A stretch of DNA of 64,000 nucleotides from Streptomyces sp. APSN-46.1 (GCF_022815725.1 NZ_JALGRF010000015.1:1-64000); one strand, 5' to 3'; counted from the first letter of the stretch, positions 27,025 to 35,003 are shown. Numbers and translations are program-made. Notes: generated from the letters alone by a model not told the origin.

Positions 27025-27077
27025 GGGCCCGGTCAGGGCCCGGTCAGGGCGCGGCGCCGGTCAGGGCGCGGCGCCGG
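27025..27077. repeat. Tandem 11-bp and 17-bp repeats in the azlD/minus-gene convergence
   Basis: GGGCCCGGTCA occurs twice (27025-27046), then GGGCGCGGCGCCGGTCA (27047-27063) is repeated as GGGCGCGGCGCCGG (27064-27077). The duplication covers the stop codon of the minus-strand gene, so a second in-frame-like TGA copy lies just beyond it. GGCGCC palindromes may act in termination from both sides. Confidence 0.75.
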
Positions 27078-28014
27078 CCGGCAGGCGGCCGTACGCCCGC
27101 AGGGTCAGCAGGGCCTCCAGCGTGGCGATCGGCCGCCGCTCCAGCGAGCTGCCCGGCGCCCAGGCCCGGCGGCGGACCGGCCAGCCGCCGTCCGGCTGCT
27201 GCTCGGCGGCCAGGAAGTCCAGCGCCCGGGCCATCTCCTCGTCGGTGAACCAGCTCCGGGCCAGCGACTCCGGACGCCGCGCGAAGTCGTACGCGAACAG
27301 CTGCTCGCCCGGCGCGTACCCGGGGGTCAGCAGGTGCCCGGCGCGCCGCCCCGGGTCCAGCACCGCGAGGTTCCGCTCGCGTACCAGTCGCCCCAGCCGG
27401 TCCGCGGCGGCCGTCGCCCGTGCCCGGTCCGGGGCGCCGTCGAGGAACGCCACCGCGCTCTGGATCTCGTACGGATGCGAGTGGCGCAGGGTCTCGACCC
27501 GCTCCCAGCAGAACTCCGTGGCCCGGAACAGCCACGCGTGCCAGACCCGGTTGCGGTGCAGCACCCCGACGATCGGGCCCGTGGTCAGCAGCGCGCCCGG
27601 CGGGTTGTCCAGCACCGGGTGGTACGGGGCCGCGGGGTAGCCGCGCGGGGCCGGGAAGACCACCGGAAGGGCTCCGTCCGGGGTGGAGACCCGGGTGAGA
27701 TGGCCGCAGAGCCGCTCGATCCGCTGCCCGGCGCAGCGGCCGAGGCCGTCGAGGACCCGTAAGGCGTACGCCGTGTGCAGGGGCTGGCTCAGCGGACCGC
27801 GCAGATCCGGATCGAGCGCGTGCCCGTAGCCGCCGTCACCGCCCAGGTACGAGCCGAGGGCGGTGTCCACCGGGTCGGCGTCCCCGCCGAGGAAATGGAA
27901 CGCGAACCGCCGCTGCTCCAGCACGCGCGCCGTGAGCCAGACGAACTCCTCGGCGCGGGCCAGCGCGGTCGCGGCGGTCGGTGGGCTCGGCGCGGACGCT
28001 TCGTCTCCAGGCAT
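27061..28014 (-). CDS. Prenyltransferase/terpene-cyclase-like alpha-barrel protein
   Basis: 317 aa from ATG 28014. Repeating helical motifs with GGYGHALDPDLRGPLSQPLHTAYALRVLDGLGRC and LDFLAAEQQPDGGWPVRRRAW resemble QW-type repeats of squalene/oxidosqualene cyclases, suggesting an (alpha/alpha) toroid. The catalytic DXDD of real cyclases is not evident. Related unnamed proteins are common beside recA in streptomycetes (from memory). TACGGT lies 7 nt before the ATG. Enzyme activity is uncertain; it may be only a structural relative. Confidence 0.78.
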   Translation of the reverse strand: MPGDEASAPSPPTAATALARAEEFVWLTARVLEQRRFAFHFLGGDADPVDTALGSYLGGDGGYGHALDPDLRGPLSQPLHTAYALRVLDGLGRCAGQRIERLCGHLTRVSTPDGALPVVFPAPRGYPAAPYHPVLDNPPGALLTTGPIVGVLHRNRVWHAWLFRATEFCWERVETLRHSHPYEIQSAVAFLDGAPDRARATAAADRLGRLVRERNLAVLDPGRRAGHLLTPGYAPGEQLFAYDFARRPESLARSWFTDEEMARALDFLAAEQQPDGGWPVRRRAWAPGSSLERRPIATLEALLTLRAYGRLPAGAAP

Positions 28015-28021
28015 GCGTGAA

Positions 28022-28027
28022 ACCGTA
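28022..28027 (-). promoter_or_regulatory. Candidate -10 (TACGGT) of the cyclase-like gene, leaderless
   Basis: On the minus strand TACGGT is followed by 7 nt and then the ATG, without a Shine-Dalgarno sequence. Confidence 0.45.
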
Positions 28028-28095
28028 GGACGCCATGGCGCGGCCAGGTGGTGCGAACGGGGCCGGTGCACTCTCCGGAGCGGGATACTGGAGGC

Positions 28096-28290
28096 ATGCG
28101 GTTGACGATTTTCTGGGAACGGATGGCCGAGCACTTCGGCGCGGGCTACGCGGACTCCTTCGCGCGGGACCACGTCATGACGGAACTCGGCGGACGCACC
28201 GTCCACCAGGCGCTGGAGGCGGGCTGGGAGGCCAAGGACGTGTGGCGCGCGGTGTGTTCGGCGATGAACGTGCCGGCCTCGCGGCGCTGA
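28096..28290 (+). CDS. DUF3046 small protein
   Basis: 64 aa from ATG 28096 (MRLTIFWERMAEHFGAGYADSFARDHVMTELGGRTVHQALEAG...VWRAVCSAMNVP). Size and sequence match the actinobacterial DUF3046 family, which lies beside recA in mycobacteria as well. It is soluble and mostly helical with conserved FW and a central RTV-Q-ALE-G motif. GGAGG sits just before the ATG, and GATACT lies 6 nt upstream. No function is known; its constant place near recA suggests a link to recombination or simply old synteny. Confidence 0.93.
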   Translation: MRLTIFWERMAEHFGAGYADSFARDHVMTELGGRTVHQALEAGWEAKDVWRAVCSAMNVPASRR

Positions 28291-28341
28291 CGGGCGGTCC
28301 CGGCCTCCTCGAACGGGTGGCGGGTGGGACAGACTGGGTGC

Positions 28342-29628
28342 GTGGCAGCGACTGAAGACACGACCGACCGGGCCGACGACGGGGCAGTCATTCCGGGACA
28401 GGCCCGCTCCGAGCCCGCCGAACTCCCCGGGCCAGCCGAACTCCCCGAGCCCGCCGGCCCGCCCGAGGCGGTCGCCGCGGGCGGGGGCGATGCGGGCGCG
28501 GGCGGGGGCGACGCGGGCGGCGCCGCGGTGGGGGCGCGGATGCCGCGCTGGCTGCCGCGCGCGGTGATCCTCGTACTGGCCCTGTACGCCTGCTTCCAGC
28601 TCGGCAGCTGGGCGTTCCACCAGCTCATCGGGCTGCTCGTCAACATCCTGATCGCGTTCTTCCTCGCCCTCGCGATCGAGCCCGCCGTGGCGCGGATGGC
28701 GGCCCGCGGCATGCGCCGCGGGCTCGCCACCTTCCTGGTGTTCCTCGGGGTGCTCGCCGCGGCCGTCGGCTTCGTCGTGCTGCTCGGCTCGATGCTCGCC
28801 GAACAGATCATCGACATGGTGGAGGGCTTCCCGCGCACGCTCGACTCGGTGATCGACTCGATCAACGTGACGTTCCACACCGAGCTGTCCCGGCTGGAGA
28901 TCCAGGACAGCCTGCTCCACTCCGACTGGCTGCAGAAGTACGTACAGAACAGCGCGACCGGCGTGCTGGACGTGTCCGCCACCGTGCTCGGCGGACTGTT
29001 CAAGCTGCTGACGATCGGCCTGTTCTCCTTCTGCTTCGCCGCCGACGGGCCGCGGCTGCGGCGCGCGCTGTGCTCCGTACTGCCGCCCGCGAAGCAGTCC
29101 GAGGTGCTGCGCGCCTGGGAGATCGCCGTCGCCAAGACGGGCGGATACCTCTACTCGCGCGGGCTGATGGCGCTGATCTCCGGCATCGCGCACTACATCG
29201 TGTTCATCGTCCTGGAGGTGCCGTACGCGCCCGCGCTCGCGGTGTGGGTGGGGCTGGTCTCCCAGTTCATCCCCACCATCGGCACCTACCTGGCGGGCGC
29301 GCTGCCGATGCTGATCGCCTTCACGGTCGATCCCTGGTACGCGCTGTACGTGCTCGGATTCGTGGTGGTCTACCAGCAGTTCGAGAACTACGTCCTCCAG
29401 CCGAAGCTGACCTCGAAGACCGTGGACATCCACCCGGCGGTGGCCTTCGGATCGGTCATCGCGGGCAGCGCCCTGCTGGGCGCGGTCGGGGCGCTCATCG
29501 CGATCCCGGCCGTCGCCACGCTGCAGGCGTTCCTCGGCGCGTACGTGAAGCGGTACGAGCTGACGGAGGACGCGGACGCCTCTACTTCTCGTCCGAGGCG
29601 CCGAGTAGCGTTGCCAAGGCTTCGGTGA
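28342..29628 (+). CDS. AI-2E family transporter/permease
   Basis: 428 aa from GTG 28342. A polar Gly/Ala/Pro-rich N-terminus (1-65) precedes about eight membrane helices: ILVLALYACFQLGSW, LIGLLVNILIAFFLALAIEPA, FLVFLGVLAAAVGFVVLLG, then a long soluble loop (170-220), VLGGLFKLLTIGLFSFCFAADG, GLMALISGIAHYIVFIVL, YAPALAVWVGLVSQFIPTIGTYLAGALPML and the C-terminal pair. The sequence FIPTIGTYLAG...ENYVLQPKLTSKTVDIHPAV is the AI-2E/TqsA/YdiK signature. The substrate is unknown; homologues export a quorum signal or exchange Na+/H+. The last 47 bp overlap the minus-strand Clp-N gene. CAGACT lies 6 nt before the start. Confidence 0.92.
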   Translation: MAATEDTTDRADDGAVIPGQARSEPAELPGPAELPEPAGPPEAVAAGGGDAGAGGGDAGGAAVGARMPRWLPRAVILVLALYACFQLGSWAFHQLIGLLVNILIAFFLALAIEPAVARMAARGMRRGLATFLVFLGVLAAAVGFVVLLGSMLAEQIIDMVEGFPRTLDSVIDSINVTFHTELSRLEIQDSLLHSDWLQKYVQNSATGVLDVSATVLGGLFKLLTIGLFSFCFAADGPRLRRALCSVLPPAKQSEVLRAWEIAVAKTGGYLYSRGLMALISGIAHYIVFIVLEVPYAPALAVWVGLVSQFIPTIGTYLAGALPMLIAFTVDPWYALYVLGFVVVYQQFENYVLQPKLTSKTVDIHPAVAFGSVIAGSALLGAVGALIAIPAVATLQAFLGAYVKRYELTEDADASTSRPRRRVALPRLR

Positions 29629-30337
29629 CCATCGTCTCGACGGCGGCCTTGTCCACGCCGAGGCCGCTGAGCACGCCCTCGCCGTTCTCCAGTTCCAGCA
29701 GGGCGAGCAGGATGTGCTCGGTGCCGACGTAGTTGTGGCCCAGGCGCAGGCCCTCGCGGAAGGTGAGCTCCAGGGCCTTCTTGGCGGAGGCGTCGAAGGG
29801 GATGAGGTCCGGCACGCTTTCGGCGGGCGCGGGCAGGGCGGCCGCCGCGGCGGCGCGTACGTCGTCCAGCGCGATCCCCTGCGCCCGCAGGGCCAGCGCG
29901 GCGAGGCCCTCCGGCTCGGCGAGCAGCCCGAGTACGAGGTGCTCGGTGCGGATCTCGGGGTTGCGCGCGGAGCGGGCCTCGTTCTGCGAGGTCATCACGA
30001 CGTTGCGGGCGCGGGGGGTGAAGCGGCCGAAGTCCTGGCCGGCCTGGGGGGCGCCCTCGCCCTCCTTGTCGGCCTTGGGGACGAAGCGCTTCTGGGCGGC
30101 CTGGCGGGTGACGCCCATACTGCGGCCGATGTCGGTCCAGGAGGCGCCGGAGCGGCGGGCCTGGTCGACGAAGTGGCCGATGAGGTGGTCGGCGACGTCA
30201 CCGAGGTGCTCGGCGGCGACGACGGCGCCGCTGAGCTGCTCCAGGGTGTCGGAGTGGACCTTCTTGATGGCCTCGATCAGGTCGTCGAGGCGTACCGGAT
30301 TGGTCATACGGACGGGTTCCACCGAAGGGTTCGTCAT
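29582..30337 (-). CDS. HTH plus double Clp-N domain protein, probable autoregulator
   Basis: 251 aa from ATG 30337; ATG 30307 is an alternative. Residues about 15-95 are helical with a helix-turn-helix-like segment (ASWTDIGRSMGVTRQAAQKRF, about 66-86). Residues about 108-250 carry two Clp-N repeats, FTPRARNVVMTSQNEARSARN...TEHLVLGLLAEPEG and FDASAKKALELTFREGLRLGHNYVGTEHILLALLEL, as in the substrate-receiving domain of ClpC. There is no ATPase, so this is not a chaperone. It looks like a DNA-binding protein fused to a Clp-type recognition module. Its own promoter carries two palindromes over -35 and -10. It is divergent from recA. Function unproven; possibly a repressor that senses damaged or arginine-phosphorylated protein. 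Confidence 0.85.
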   Translation of the reverse strand: MTNPSVEPVRMTNPVRLDDLIEAIKKVHSDTLEQLSGAVVAAEHLGDVADHLIGHFVDQARRSGASWTDIGRSMGVTRQAAQKRFVPKADKEGEGAPQAGQDFGRFTPRARNVVMTSQNEARSARNPEIRTEHLVLGLLAEPEGLAALALRAQGIALDDVRAAAAAALPAPAESVPDLIPFDASAKKALELTFREGLRLGHNYVGTEHILLALLELENGEGVLSGLGVDKAAVETMVTEALATLLGASDEK

Positions 30338-30342
30338 AGGTG

Positions 30343-30387
30343 CAACCGTAGGTTGACAGTCGGAGGAGTGTCAACCATTGGTTGTCA
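30343..30387 (-). promoter_or_regulatory. Promoter of the HTH/Clp-N gene with twin CAACC-N3-GGTTG operators
   Basis: On the minus strand TTGACA (30374-30369), 18 bp and TACGGT (30350-30345) form a good promoter whose start point falls on the A of the ATG, 7 nt further, so the mRNA is leaderless. Palindrome 1 (30343-30355) is CAACC GTA GGTTG over the -10. Palindrome 2 (30372-30384) is CAACC ATT GGTTG at the -35, with arms extending to 30369-30387. Their centres are 29 bp apart. This is the typical design of a tightly autorepressed gene. Confidence 0.72.
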
Positions 30388-30420
30388 GTGCGCCCCCCGG
30401 TGTCGTCGCGCGTGGCGCGC

Positions 30421-30449
30421 TTGACATGGAAATCGAACATCTATTCTCA
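30421..30449 (+). promoter_or_regulatory. Candidate LexA-controlled promoter of recA
   Basis: TTGACA at 30421-30426 is followed by GAAC-ATCT-ATTC at 30435-30446, one mismatch from the actinobacterial SOS box GAAC-N4-GTTC. TATTCT (30442-30447) may serve as -10 with a short spacer. A LexA site between -35 and -10 would block polymerase until DNA damage. Confidence 0.65.
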
Positions 30450-30453
30450 TGAG

Positions 30454-30462
30454 TTATCCACA
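30454..30462 (+). promoter_or_regulatory. Perfect DnaA box TTATCCACA in the recA leader region
   Basis: TTATCCACA matches the DnaA consensus TTATNCACA exactly. It lies just downstream of the LexA-type promoter and upstream of the RecA-NDp-type promoter. A single 9-mer could occur by chance, but AT-rich words are rare in this DNA. Confidence 0.5.
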
Positions 30463-30485
30463 GCCCGACCGGCCGTGGAAGCGCA

Positions 30486-30508
30486 TTGTCAGTGGCAGGC
30501 GTTAGCGT
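30486..30508 (+). promoter_or_regulatory. RecA-NDp-type (LexA-independent, PafBC) promoter of recA
   Basis: TTGTCAGTG (30486-30494), 8 bp, then TAGCGT (30503-30508) fits the mycobacterial RecA-NDp consensus TTGTCRGTG-N8-TANNNT exactly. In mycobacteria such promoters answer DNA damage without LexA through PafBC. Transcription would start near 30515, about 37 nt before the recA ATG. Confidence 0.78.
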
Positions 30509-30551
30509 CAATGGCGTGAAGCGATCGACTCAAGCAAATCGGGTGGAACCC

Positions 30552-31664
30552 ATGGCAGGCACCGACCGCGAGAAGGCCCTGGACGCCGCTCTCGCTCAGA
30601 TTGAACGGCAATTCGGCAAGGGTGCGGTCATGCGCCTCGGCGACAAGCCGAACGACCCCATCGAGGTCATCCCCACCGGGTCGACCGCGCTGGACATCGC
30701 CCTCGGCGTCGGCGGGCTGCCCCGCGGCCGCGTGATCGAGGTGTACGGCCCGGAGTCCTCCGGTAAGACGACCCTGACCCTGCACGCCGTGGCCAACGCG
30801 CAGAAGGCCGGCGGCACCGTCGCCTTCGTGGACGCCGAGCACGCGCTCGACCCCGAGTACGCGAAGGCCCTCGGCGTCGACACCGACAACCTCATCCTGT
30901 CGCAGCCGGACACCGGCGAGCAGGCGCTGGAGATCGTGGACATGCTGGTCCGCTCCGGCGCGCTCGACCTGATCGTCATCGACTCCGTCGCGGCGCTCGT
31001 GCCGCGTGCCGAGATCGAGGGTGAGATGGGCGACTCGCACGTGGGCCTCCAGGCCCGTCTGATGAGCCAGGCGCTCCGCAAGATCACCGGTGCGCTCAAC
31101 CAGTCCAAGACCACCGCGATCTTCATCAACCAGCTCCGCGAGAAGATCGGTGTGATGTTCGGCTCGCCGGAGACCACCACCGGTGGCCGCGCGCTGAAGT
31201 TCTACGCCTCCGTGCGCCTCGACATCCGCCGTATCGAGACCCTCAAGGACGGCACGGACGCGGTCGGCAACCGCACCCGCGTCAAGGTCGTCAAGAACAA
31301 GGTCGCGCCGCCCTTCAAGCAGGCCGAGTTCGACATCCTCTACGGCCACGGCATCAGCCGCGAGGGCGGCCTGATCGACATGGGCGTGGAGCACGGCTTC
31401 GTGCGCAAGGCCGGCGCCTGGTACACGTACGAGGGCGACCAGCTCGGCCAGGGCAAGGAGAACGCGCGGAAGTTCCTCTGCGACAACCCCGCCCTCTCCG
31501 ACGAGATCGAGCGGAAGATCAAGGAGAAGCTGGGCGTGGGTGTCCGCAAGGACGCCGCCGCCGACGAGGCCGGCGCCGCCGCGCCCGCCGAGGCCGCGGC
31601 CGTGCCCGCTCCGGCGTCGAAGGCCAAGACGACGGCCGCCAAGGCCGCCGTGGCCAAGAGCTGA
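30552..31664 (+). CDS. recA: Recombinase RecA
   Basis: 370 aa from ATG 30552 (MAGTDREKALDAALAQIERQFGKGAVMRLG). Walker A GPESSGKTT at about 67-75, the MAW motif, Walker B LIVIDSVAALVP, DNA loop L1 (EGEMGDSHVGLQARLMSQALRK) and loop L2 (FINQLREKIGVMFGSPETTTGGRALKFYASVRLDIRR) are all intact. It promotes strand exchange and LexA self-cleavage. The C-terminal tail is unusually Ala/Lys-rich (AAAVPAPASKAKTTAAKAAVAKS), as in other streptomycetes, rather than acidic as in E. coli. recX begins 3 bp after the stop. Upstream lie both SOS and RecA-NDp promoter motifs. Confidence 0.99.
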   Translation: MAGTDREKALDAALAQIERQFGKGAVMRLGDKPNDPIEVIPTGSTALDIALGVGGLPRGRVIEVYGPESSGKTTLTLHAVANAQKAGGTVAFVDAEHALDPEYAKALGVDTDNLILSQPDTGEQALEIVDMLVRSGALDLIVIDSVAALVPRAEIEGEMGDSHVGLQARLMSQALRKITGALNQSKTTAIFINQLREKIGVMFGSPETTTGGRALKFYASVRLDIRRIETLKDGTDAVGNRTRVKVVKNKVAPPFKQAEFDILYGHGISREGGLIDMGVEHGFVRKAGAWYTYEGDQLGQGKENARKFLCDNPALSDEIERKIKEKLGVGVRKDAAADEAGAAAPAEAAAVPAPASKAKTTAAKAAVAKS

Positions 31665-31667
31665 TCC

Positions 31668-32252
31668 GTGCGCGAGCAGGAAAGGGGCGGCGCAGGCGGC
31701 CGTGAAGGCCGTCGCGACGGTGGCCGCGAAGGCCGCCAGGAGCTGCCGCCCCAGAGTCCCGAGGAGCAGGCGCGGGCGATCTGCCTGCGCCTGCTCACCG
31801 GGATGCCGCGTACCCGGCGGCAACTCGCGGACGCCCTGGAGAAGCGGGGCATCCCCGAGGAGGTGTCACAGGCGGTCCTCTCCCGGTTCGAGGAGGTGGG
31901 CCTGATCGACGACGCGGCCTTCGCCGGGGCCTGGGTCGAGTCCCGGCACCGCGGCAGGGGCCTGGCCCGCCGGGCGCTCGCGCAGGAGCTGCGCACCAAG
32001 GGGGTGCACGCCACCCTCGTACAGGAGGCGCTGGAACAGCTGGACTCCGAGCAGGAGGAGCAGACCGCCCGGGAGCTCGTGGAGCGCAAGCTCCGCTCGA
32101 CCCGGGGCCTGGAGCGGGACAAGCGGATCCGGCGCCTCGCCGGGATGCTCGCCCGCAAGGGGTACCCGGAGGGCATGGCCCTTCGGGTGGTCCGGCGCGC
32201 CCTGGAGCAGGAGGGCGAGGACGCCGACGATCTGGGGTACCCGGGCTACTGA
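31668..32252 (+). CDS. recX: RecA regulator RecX
   Basis: 194 aa from GTG 31668, only 3 bp after the recA stop, so co-transcribed. An Arg/Gly/Glu-rich N-terminus (1-28) precedes three helical RecX repeats: QARAICLRLLTGMPRTRRQLADALEKRGIPEEV, then VESRHRGRGLARRALAQELRTKGVHATLV and KRIRRLAGMLARKGYPEGMALRVVRRAL. RecX caps RecA filaments and limits strand exchange; in streptomycetes it tunes recA overexpression. A GC-rich inverted repeat near 32257-32281 may terminate the operon. Confidence 0.96.
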   Translation: MREQERGGAGGREGRRDGGREGRQELPPQSPEEQARAICLRLLTGMPRTRRQLADALEKRGIPEEVSQAVLSRFEEVGLIDDAAFAGAWVESRHRGRGLARRALAQELRTKGVHATLVQEALEQLDSEQEEQTARELVERKLRSTRGLERDKRIRRLAGMLARKGYPEGMALRVVRRALEQEGEDADDLGYPGY

Positions 32253-32382
32253 CCCGCCGGCCGCTCCCCGCCGCCGGCCGGGGCTGATGGCGGCCCCGCC
32301 CCGTGGGGGTGGGGACAGCCCCCGGTGCGGACGCCGGGGCGCTCCCCTGCCAAGAGGCGCCCCCGGCAGCAGAGTTGATCAC

Positions 32383-32850
32383 ATGATGCCGCGTTACGCC
32401 CTCCAGACCGTCAGGTACCGCACAGACCCAGCGGTGACGGGCGGGAGCCTGGCCGGGTTCGGAGAGCGCAGCGCCGCGGTGAGCGAGCCGGCCGCCGACC
32501 AACTGGGGCTGAAGCCGGGGAGCCCGCTGGAACCGACGCTGGGGGACGGTACGCCGGTGACGCTGACGGTGGCCGCCGTGTACGCGCGGGGGCTGGGTTT
32601 CGGGGATCTGACGCTGCCGCACGGGCTGGTCGCCGCGCATGTCGACGATCTGCTGGCGAGCAGCGTGCTGGTGGCGGCGGAGCCGGGCACCGGGCGGGAG
32701 CACCTGGCCGACGCGGTACGGGAGTTCCCGGGGGTCGTGGTGCTCTCCGCGGCGGACGCGGACGCGGTGGTGGTGGGCGTGGCGGGGCTGCTGGCGCTGG
32801 GGGCGACGGCCGTCCGGGACGCCTCGCCCGACGGGTACCTCCGGTGGCGG
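32383..32850 (+). pseudogene. Remnant of a MacB/FtsX-type ABC transporter permease
   Basis: The frame from ATG 32383 gives a stretch typical of the periplasmic domain of FtsX/MacB permeases: AVSEPAADQLGLKPGSPLEPTLGDGTPVTLTVAAVYARGLGFGDLTLPHGLVAAHVDD, then LVAAEPGTGREHLADAVREFPGVVVL. The membrane helices before and after it are missing. From about 32850 the frame runs into Arg-rich nonsense and dispersed repeat DNA. No ATPase partner is nearby. It is a truncated fragment of a roughly 800-residue protein, left by deletion between recX and the monooxygenase gene. Confidence 0.75.
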
Positions 32851-32935
32851 TGGCGATGTCGAAGAGCTAGCCGTTCTGCTACGAGGGGCCGCTGTGCCGG
32901 CGCTGCTCCCCGCCCCGCCCTTTCTCCGTTTCTCC

Positions 32936-33040
32936 CCCAACTACCGCTGGGGTACCTCCAGGGGCTCCGCCCCAGACCCCGGTCCTCAAACGCCGGACGG
33001 GCTGAGGGGGCCGGGCCTCAAGCGCCGGGCGGGCTGGAGC
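32936..33040. repeat. Dispersed streptomycete intergenic repeat, two modules
   Basis: CTCCCCCAACTACCG, CTGGGGTACCTCC and GGGGCTCCGCCCCAGACCCC are followed by CCTCAAACGCCGGACGGGCTG (32983-33003) and its near copy CCTCAAGCGCCGGGCGGGCTG (33016-33036). From memory, words like these occur many times between genes in Streptomyces. From here to 33257 I see no credible gene, only a weak minus-strand open frame (33174-32986) that ends inside the repeat. Confidence 0.75.
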
Positions 33041-33257
33041 TGGTGTGTCAGGACCCTGGGGTTCGCGAAGACGCGAAGACGCGCGCGGGCCCGGAAGGGC
33101 ACGGGGCGCGCGGAGGAGAGGGCGAATCGGCAGGAAGGGCGACACACGCGGCCCGCGTAGCGGAGCTGGTCCATGTGAACCCTCCGCCACAGGCGTACGT
33201 CGTTGCCGGTCGTGTCCGGGAGTGAAGCACGAGGACGGGAGGGGGCGGGTCAATCGA

Positions 33258-34850
33258 TCACGCGGTGGGCGTGGTCGAAGGAGTGATGGCGGGAGGGGAG
33301 GAAGCGCGGGAGGCGGCGGCAGCGGCGGGGGCGCCCGCGCGGACCGAGTCCGCGGCCTCGTAGAGCTCCGCCGGCCGCACCCCCGCGAAGGTCGCCGCCA
33401 GATGCCCGTCCGGCCGTACGAGGAGCACGGTGTGCGCGGGGGCCCCCGGATAGCCGTCCGCCACCAGCAGCTCGGCCCGGGCCGGGAGTGCGCTCACGGC
33501 CGCCGCGAGCCGGGGCATCAGCCCGGCGCCCAGCCAGTGCCGCCGGTCCCAGACCCCGGTGCCCGGGGCGACCAGGAGGACCAGCAGCCGGCCCCGCCCC
33601 AGCAGGTCGCGCAGCGGCACCGTGGACCCGTCGGGCGCCGTCACCGGAACGTTGGCCACCGGGCCGCCCGGCTCGGTGGCGGTCGGCACCTCGCGTACCG
33701 CGACCGGCGGGCCGTACGTCGGGGCGGCTCCGAGCGGGCCGCGCCCCACATGGCCGTCGGTGAGCAGGAATGCGGCGGAACGCGAGGCTCCAGGAAGGTA
33801 GGTGCGCAGTCCGCCACCGCTGCGCAGGGCCGGCATCGCCTGGTCGGCGGCGCGCAGCCGGGCCGCGACCGCCCTGCGCCGCTCGCCCTCGTACCCGTCG
33901 AGCAGCGCCTCGGAGGCCCCCTGGTGCCAGGCCAGCGCCAGCCTCCACGCCAGGTTCTCGGCGTCCCGCAGCCCTTCCCCGACACCCTGGGTGCCGAGCG
34001 CGCCCAGCAGGTGCGCGGCGTCCCCGGCGAGGAAGGCCCGGCCGTCGCGCCAGCGCCGGGCGAGCCGGTGGTGCAGGGTGTGGACCCCGGTGTCGAGCAG
34101 GTCGTACGGGGGAGTCGTGCCCCCGCACCACATCGCCAGGGTGTCCCGGATGAGGGCCACCAGGGCGTCCGGGGTGACCAGCTCCCCGCGCGGCGAGAGC
34201 AGCCAGTCCAGCCGCCACACGCCGTCGGGCAGCGGCCGCGCGGTCGCCTCCTCCGGGCCCCGGCGGTGCAGCAGCGCCTCGCCGGGCCAGGGGAGTTCGG
34301 TGCGCAGCGCGGCCACGGCGTGCCGTTCCACGGCGGTCCGGCCCGGGAAGCGGATGCCGAGCAGCTTGCGCACGGTGGAGCGGGCGCCGTCGCAGCCGAC
34401 GAGGTAACTCCCGCGCCACCAGGTGGTCTCGGTGCCCCGGGTGTGCGCGGTGATCCCCTGGCCGTCCTGCTCCAGGGAGTCGAGTTTGCTGTCGGTGACC
34501 AGCTGGACCAGGGGGTGCGCGGCGACGGCGTCGCGCAGCCCGCGCGTCAGGGCGTGCTGCGGCAGATGCAGCGGGGCCTGGTGGTCCTCGAAGGTGATGC
34601 GGTGTGCGTCACGGCCGCGCCGCATGGTGCGCCAGGCGGCGTAGTACGCGCCCTCGTCGCGCAGCGTCGTACAGCCCAGCCGGTGCGCCATGGCAGCGGT
34701 GTCGGAGTGCAGGACGACGGTACGGGCGGGCCGGGGCTCGTCCTTGCCGGGGCCTTCGTCGAGCACGACGCAGGGCACGCCCGAGCCGGCCAGGGCCAGG
34801 GACAGGGAGAGTCCGACGGGCCCCGCGCCGACGACGATCACCGGGTCCAT
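33258..34850 (-). CDS. FAD-dependent aromatic hydroxylase (PheA/TfdB type)
   Basis: 530 aa from ATG 34850 (MDPVIVVGAGPVGLSLSLALAG), with GGGAG about 10 nt upstream. The Rossmann GxGxxG (VGAGPVG) at the N-terminus binds FAD. The central DG motif is YLVGCDGARSTVR (about 150-162), and the GD motif GRAFLAGDAAHLLGALGTQGVGEGLRDAENLAWRLALA (about 272-310) closes the FAD site. The C-terminal thioredoxin-like domain (about 400-510) is that of single-component phenol or polyketide hydroxylases. Pattern and length fit group A flavoprotein monooxygenases. Substrate unknown and no biosynthetic neighbours; the tail is Ala/Ser/Pro-rich. Confidence 0.9.
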   Translation of the reverse strand: MDPVIVVGAGPVGLSLSLALAGSGVPCVVLDEGPGKDEPRPARTVVLHSDTAAMAHRLGCTTLRDEGAYYAAWRTMRRGRDAHRITFEDHQAPLHLPQHALTRGLRDAVAAHPLVQLVTDSKLDSLEQDGQGITAHTRGTETTWWRGSYLVGCDGARSTVRKLLGIRFPGRTAVERHAVAALRTELPWPGEALLHRRGPEEATARPLPDGVWRLDWLLSPRGELVTPDALVALIRDTLAMWCGGTTPPYDLLDTGVHTLHHRLARRWRDGRAFLAGDAAHLLGALGTQGVGEGLRDAENLAWRLALAWHQGASEALLDGYEGERRRAVAARLRAADQAMPALRSGGGLRTYLPGASRSAAFLLTDGHVGRGPLGAAPTYGPPVAVREVPTATEPGGPVANVPVTAPDGSTVPLRDLLGRGRLLVLLVAPGTGVWDRRHWLGAGLMPRLAAAVSALPARAELLVADGYPGAPAHTVLLVRPDGHLAATFAGVRPAELYEAADSVRAGAPAAAAASRASSPPAITPSTTPTA

Positions 34851-35003
34851 GACGCGGCTCCCGATGTCCGGTATGTGATCACAGAAGGTATGCAACCCAC
34901 TGGAGGTGCCTGCGTCAAGTGACGCCGGTCGCGACAATGCCGTGTGGTGCGACGGAAGAGTTCCGCCGCACCACACGTGTCACGCCAGTGTACTGACCGG
35001 GTG

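Noticed and set aside
32986..33174. 62-codon minus-strand frame with GGAGG before its ATG, starting MDQLRYAGRVCRPSC
   Set aside because: The tail is translated dispersed repeat and no gene follows it, so a leader-peptide role has no target. Not called as a gene.
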